Shown here: positions 6,295 through 6,997 of the stretch, piece after piece
How positions within the stretch are numbered: position 1 is the first letter of the stretch
How the letters are laid out: every line of letters starts with the position of its first letter
Assembly (NCBI GenBank): GCA_937897245.1
Contig: CALCBO010000137.1
Span: 1-6,997 of the forward strand
DNA: 6,997 nt
Reading direction: 5' to 3'
DNA from: an uncultured Caryophanales bacterium
Lineage (GTDB): Bacteria > Bacillota_I > Bacilli_A > RF39 > UBA660
Notes under the pieces: model-generated
Databases searched by the model: none
What the model was told of the DNA's origin: nothing
Seen by the model: the letters and a program-made list of their open reading frames with translations, nothing else
Made by a program: the position numbers and the translations under genes

Positions 6295-6387
6295 ATGATT
6301 AATAATTATTTAAAAGCAATTAGTATTGTAAATAAAAAGTATAAACAAGTAGATAATTATTATCCTTTATTTGTCTTAGGAATATAG
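6295..6387 (+). pseudogene. 5' stub of an unknown gene, cut at the composition junction
   Basis: The ORF starts at ATG 6295 with GGTGA (6286-6290) 4 bases upstream and a consensus promoter before that. It runs for 30 codons. The first 24 or so (MINNYLKAISIVNKKYKQVD, then NYYP) use the AT-rich codons of the left part. From about 6366 it enters antisense glmS sequence and stops at TAG 6385-6387. It is therefore best read as the beginning of a longer gene whose remainder is not in this window. The stub is polar and basic, shows no signal peptide, and is too short to assign to a family. Confidence 0.5.
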
Positions 6388-6997
6388 GTAATGTAATCCG
6401 CATTGGATTCCATTGCCTGATTATTATCATTGGTAACGGAAAATACCACCGCACCGCGGCTACGTACTTCCACAATATTGCTGATGGTTTTCGCGTAGAG
6501 TTCCTCCTGGGTAACTACAGCAACCACTAAAGTGCCCTCTTCAATCAAGGAAATAGTGCCATGCTTTAATTCTCCAGCAGCATATGCCTCAGAATGAATA
6601 TAGGAAATCTCCTTTAGTTTCAGTGAACCTTCCAGGGAAATCGCGTAGTCGATACCTCGACCAATGAAAAAAACATTCTCTGCACCAGAATAACGATTTG
6701 CAAATTTCTGGATTTTTTCTTTGTTTGAAAGAAGTCGTTCAATCTGATTTGGCAGTTTTTCCAAATCCACAAGGTAAGAAGCCAGTTCGGTATCTGTAAT
6801 CTGTCTGCGCACATGGGCAAATTTCATAGCAAGAAGATACTGTGCCACAAGCTGACAGCTGTATGCCTTGGTGGTGGCAACAGAGATTTCCGGACCAGCC
6901 CAGGTATACATCACTTTATCTGCTTCACGGGCAATAGAACTACCCACTACATTTACAATTCCAAGGGTTTTCACTCCGCGGCTTTTTGCAAGGCGAA
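6360..6997 (-). pseudogene. glmS: Fragment of glucosamine-6-phosphate synthase (isomerase domain), truncated at both ends
   Basis: GlmS makes glucosamine-6-phosphate from fructose-6-phosphate and glutamine, the first step to UDP-GlcNAc. The frame is open from the window edge (RLAKSRGVKTLGIVN) to a TAA at 6362-6360. It matches the SIS-fold isomerase half, roughly E. coli residues 360-570, without visible gaps: VGSSIAREAD, GPEISVATTKAY, FFIGRGIDYAISLEGSLKLK, EISYIHSEAYAAGELKHG. Active-site residues equivalent to E. coli E481, K485, E488 and H504 are present. The C-terminal 40 or so residues, including the sugar-binding lysine (K603) and the RNLAKSVTVE-type tail, are missing; after YIPKT the frame reads NKG and stops just past the junction. 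The N-terminal glutaminase half lies beyond the right edge. Codon use and GC content differ sharply from all other genes here and look clostridial (Lachnospiraceae-like). The GTG at 6974 is an internal valine, not a start. As joined, the product would be inactive. Confidence 0.92.
6363..6373. other. Composition junction joining two unrelated DNA segments
   Basis: Left of this point the DNA is very AT-rich. To the right it is visibly richer in G+C (for example ACCGCACCGCGGCTACG near 6447) and uses different codons. The plus-strand ORF from 6295 and the minus-strand glmS reading frame are both interrupted here. The short string TTTATTT (6366-6372) could belong to either side and may be the microhomology at the join. 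Confidence 0.8.

Noticed and set aside
1..6360. Mycoplasma-type genetic code (TGA as tryptophan)
   Set aside because: All conserved tryptophans are TGG and no real gene contains an in-frame TGA, so code 11 fits despite the low GC content.
6620..6820. Minus-strand ORF of 66 codons
   Set aside because: It is an out-of-frame reading of the glmS fragment, whose own frame matches the family throughout.
1..6997. tRNA, rRNA, CRISPR, insertion sequence or riboswitch
   Set aside because: No cloverleaf, direct-repeat array, transposase or conserved aptamer pattern was seen on either strand. The glmS ribozyme, if present, would lie upstream of glmS beyond the right edge.

Overview
The window is mostly very AT-rich DNA (roughly 70% A+T or more by eye, positions 1 to about 6365). 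It carries a compact, mainly minus-strand set of Bacillota housekeeping and competence genes. Tryptophan is encoded by TGG, the visible stops are TAA or TAG, and the Shine-Dalgarno sequences are good, so genetic code 11 fits and the Mycoplasma code does not. The gene content (competence channel, a GdpP-type c-di-AMP phosphodiesterase domain, a SEDS polymerase and a YjcZ-like mini-protein) suggests a low-GC Bacilli-type organism, possibly one of the AT-rich gut lineages near the Erysipelotrichales or Mollicutes. That placement is inference.

Layout, in the direction of minus-strand transcription (right to left). A SEDS peptidoglycan polymerase gene (ftsW-like, 5951-4812) has its own short leader and ends in a hairpin terminator. 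Immediately after it, a sigma-A-like promoter starts a second unit: a stand-alone DHH/DHHA1 phosphoesterase related to the C-terminal half of GdpP (4728-3634), a weak hairpin terminator or attenuator, comEA (from about 3587 to 2862), comEC (2893-848, overlapping or nearly touching comEA) and dinD (829 to beyond the left edge). ComEA binds DNA outside the membrane and ComEC carries one strand through it. DinD belongs to a family known in E. coli to disassemble RecA filaments, so placing it 18 bases behind comEC suggests a link between DNA uptake and RecA control.

On the plus strand, divergent from ftsW, a 50-residue protein gene (6074-6226) has a tyrosine/glycine/cysteine/asparagine-rich head and one hydrophobic helix, like the tiny YjcZ/SscA sporulation proteins. 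Its upstream region contains a sigma-K-like motif. It ends in a terminator whose T-tail runs straight into a textbook TTGACA-N17-TATAAT promoter (6250-6278), which drives an ORF (from 6295) that is broken after about 24 codons.

At about 6366-6372 the sequence changes abruptly to DNA of clearly higher GC content (about mid-40s percent by eye). This holds a minus-strand fragment of glmS (glucosamine-6-phosphate synthase, isomerase part) that lacks its last 40 or so residues. Two genes are cut at the same point and the composition switches there. The simplest explanation is a chimeric assembly or a recent rearrangement joining two genomes, with the right end resembling a clostridial (Lachnospiraceae-like) genome. 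Nothing in the window clearly forms a new multi-gene system. The best leads are the comEA-comEC-dinD arrangement, the YjcZ-like mini-gene with its sporulation-type promoter, the variant GdpP-like enzyme and the junction itself.
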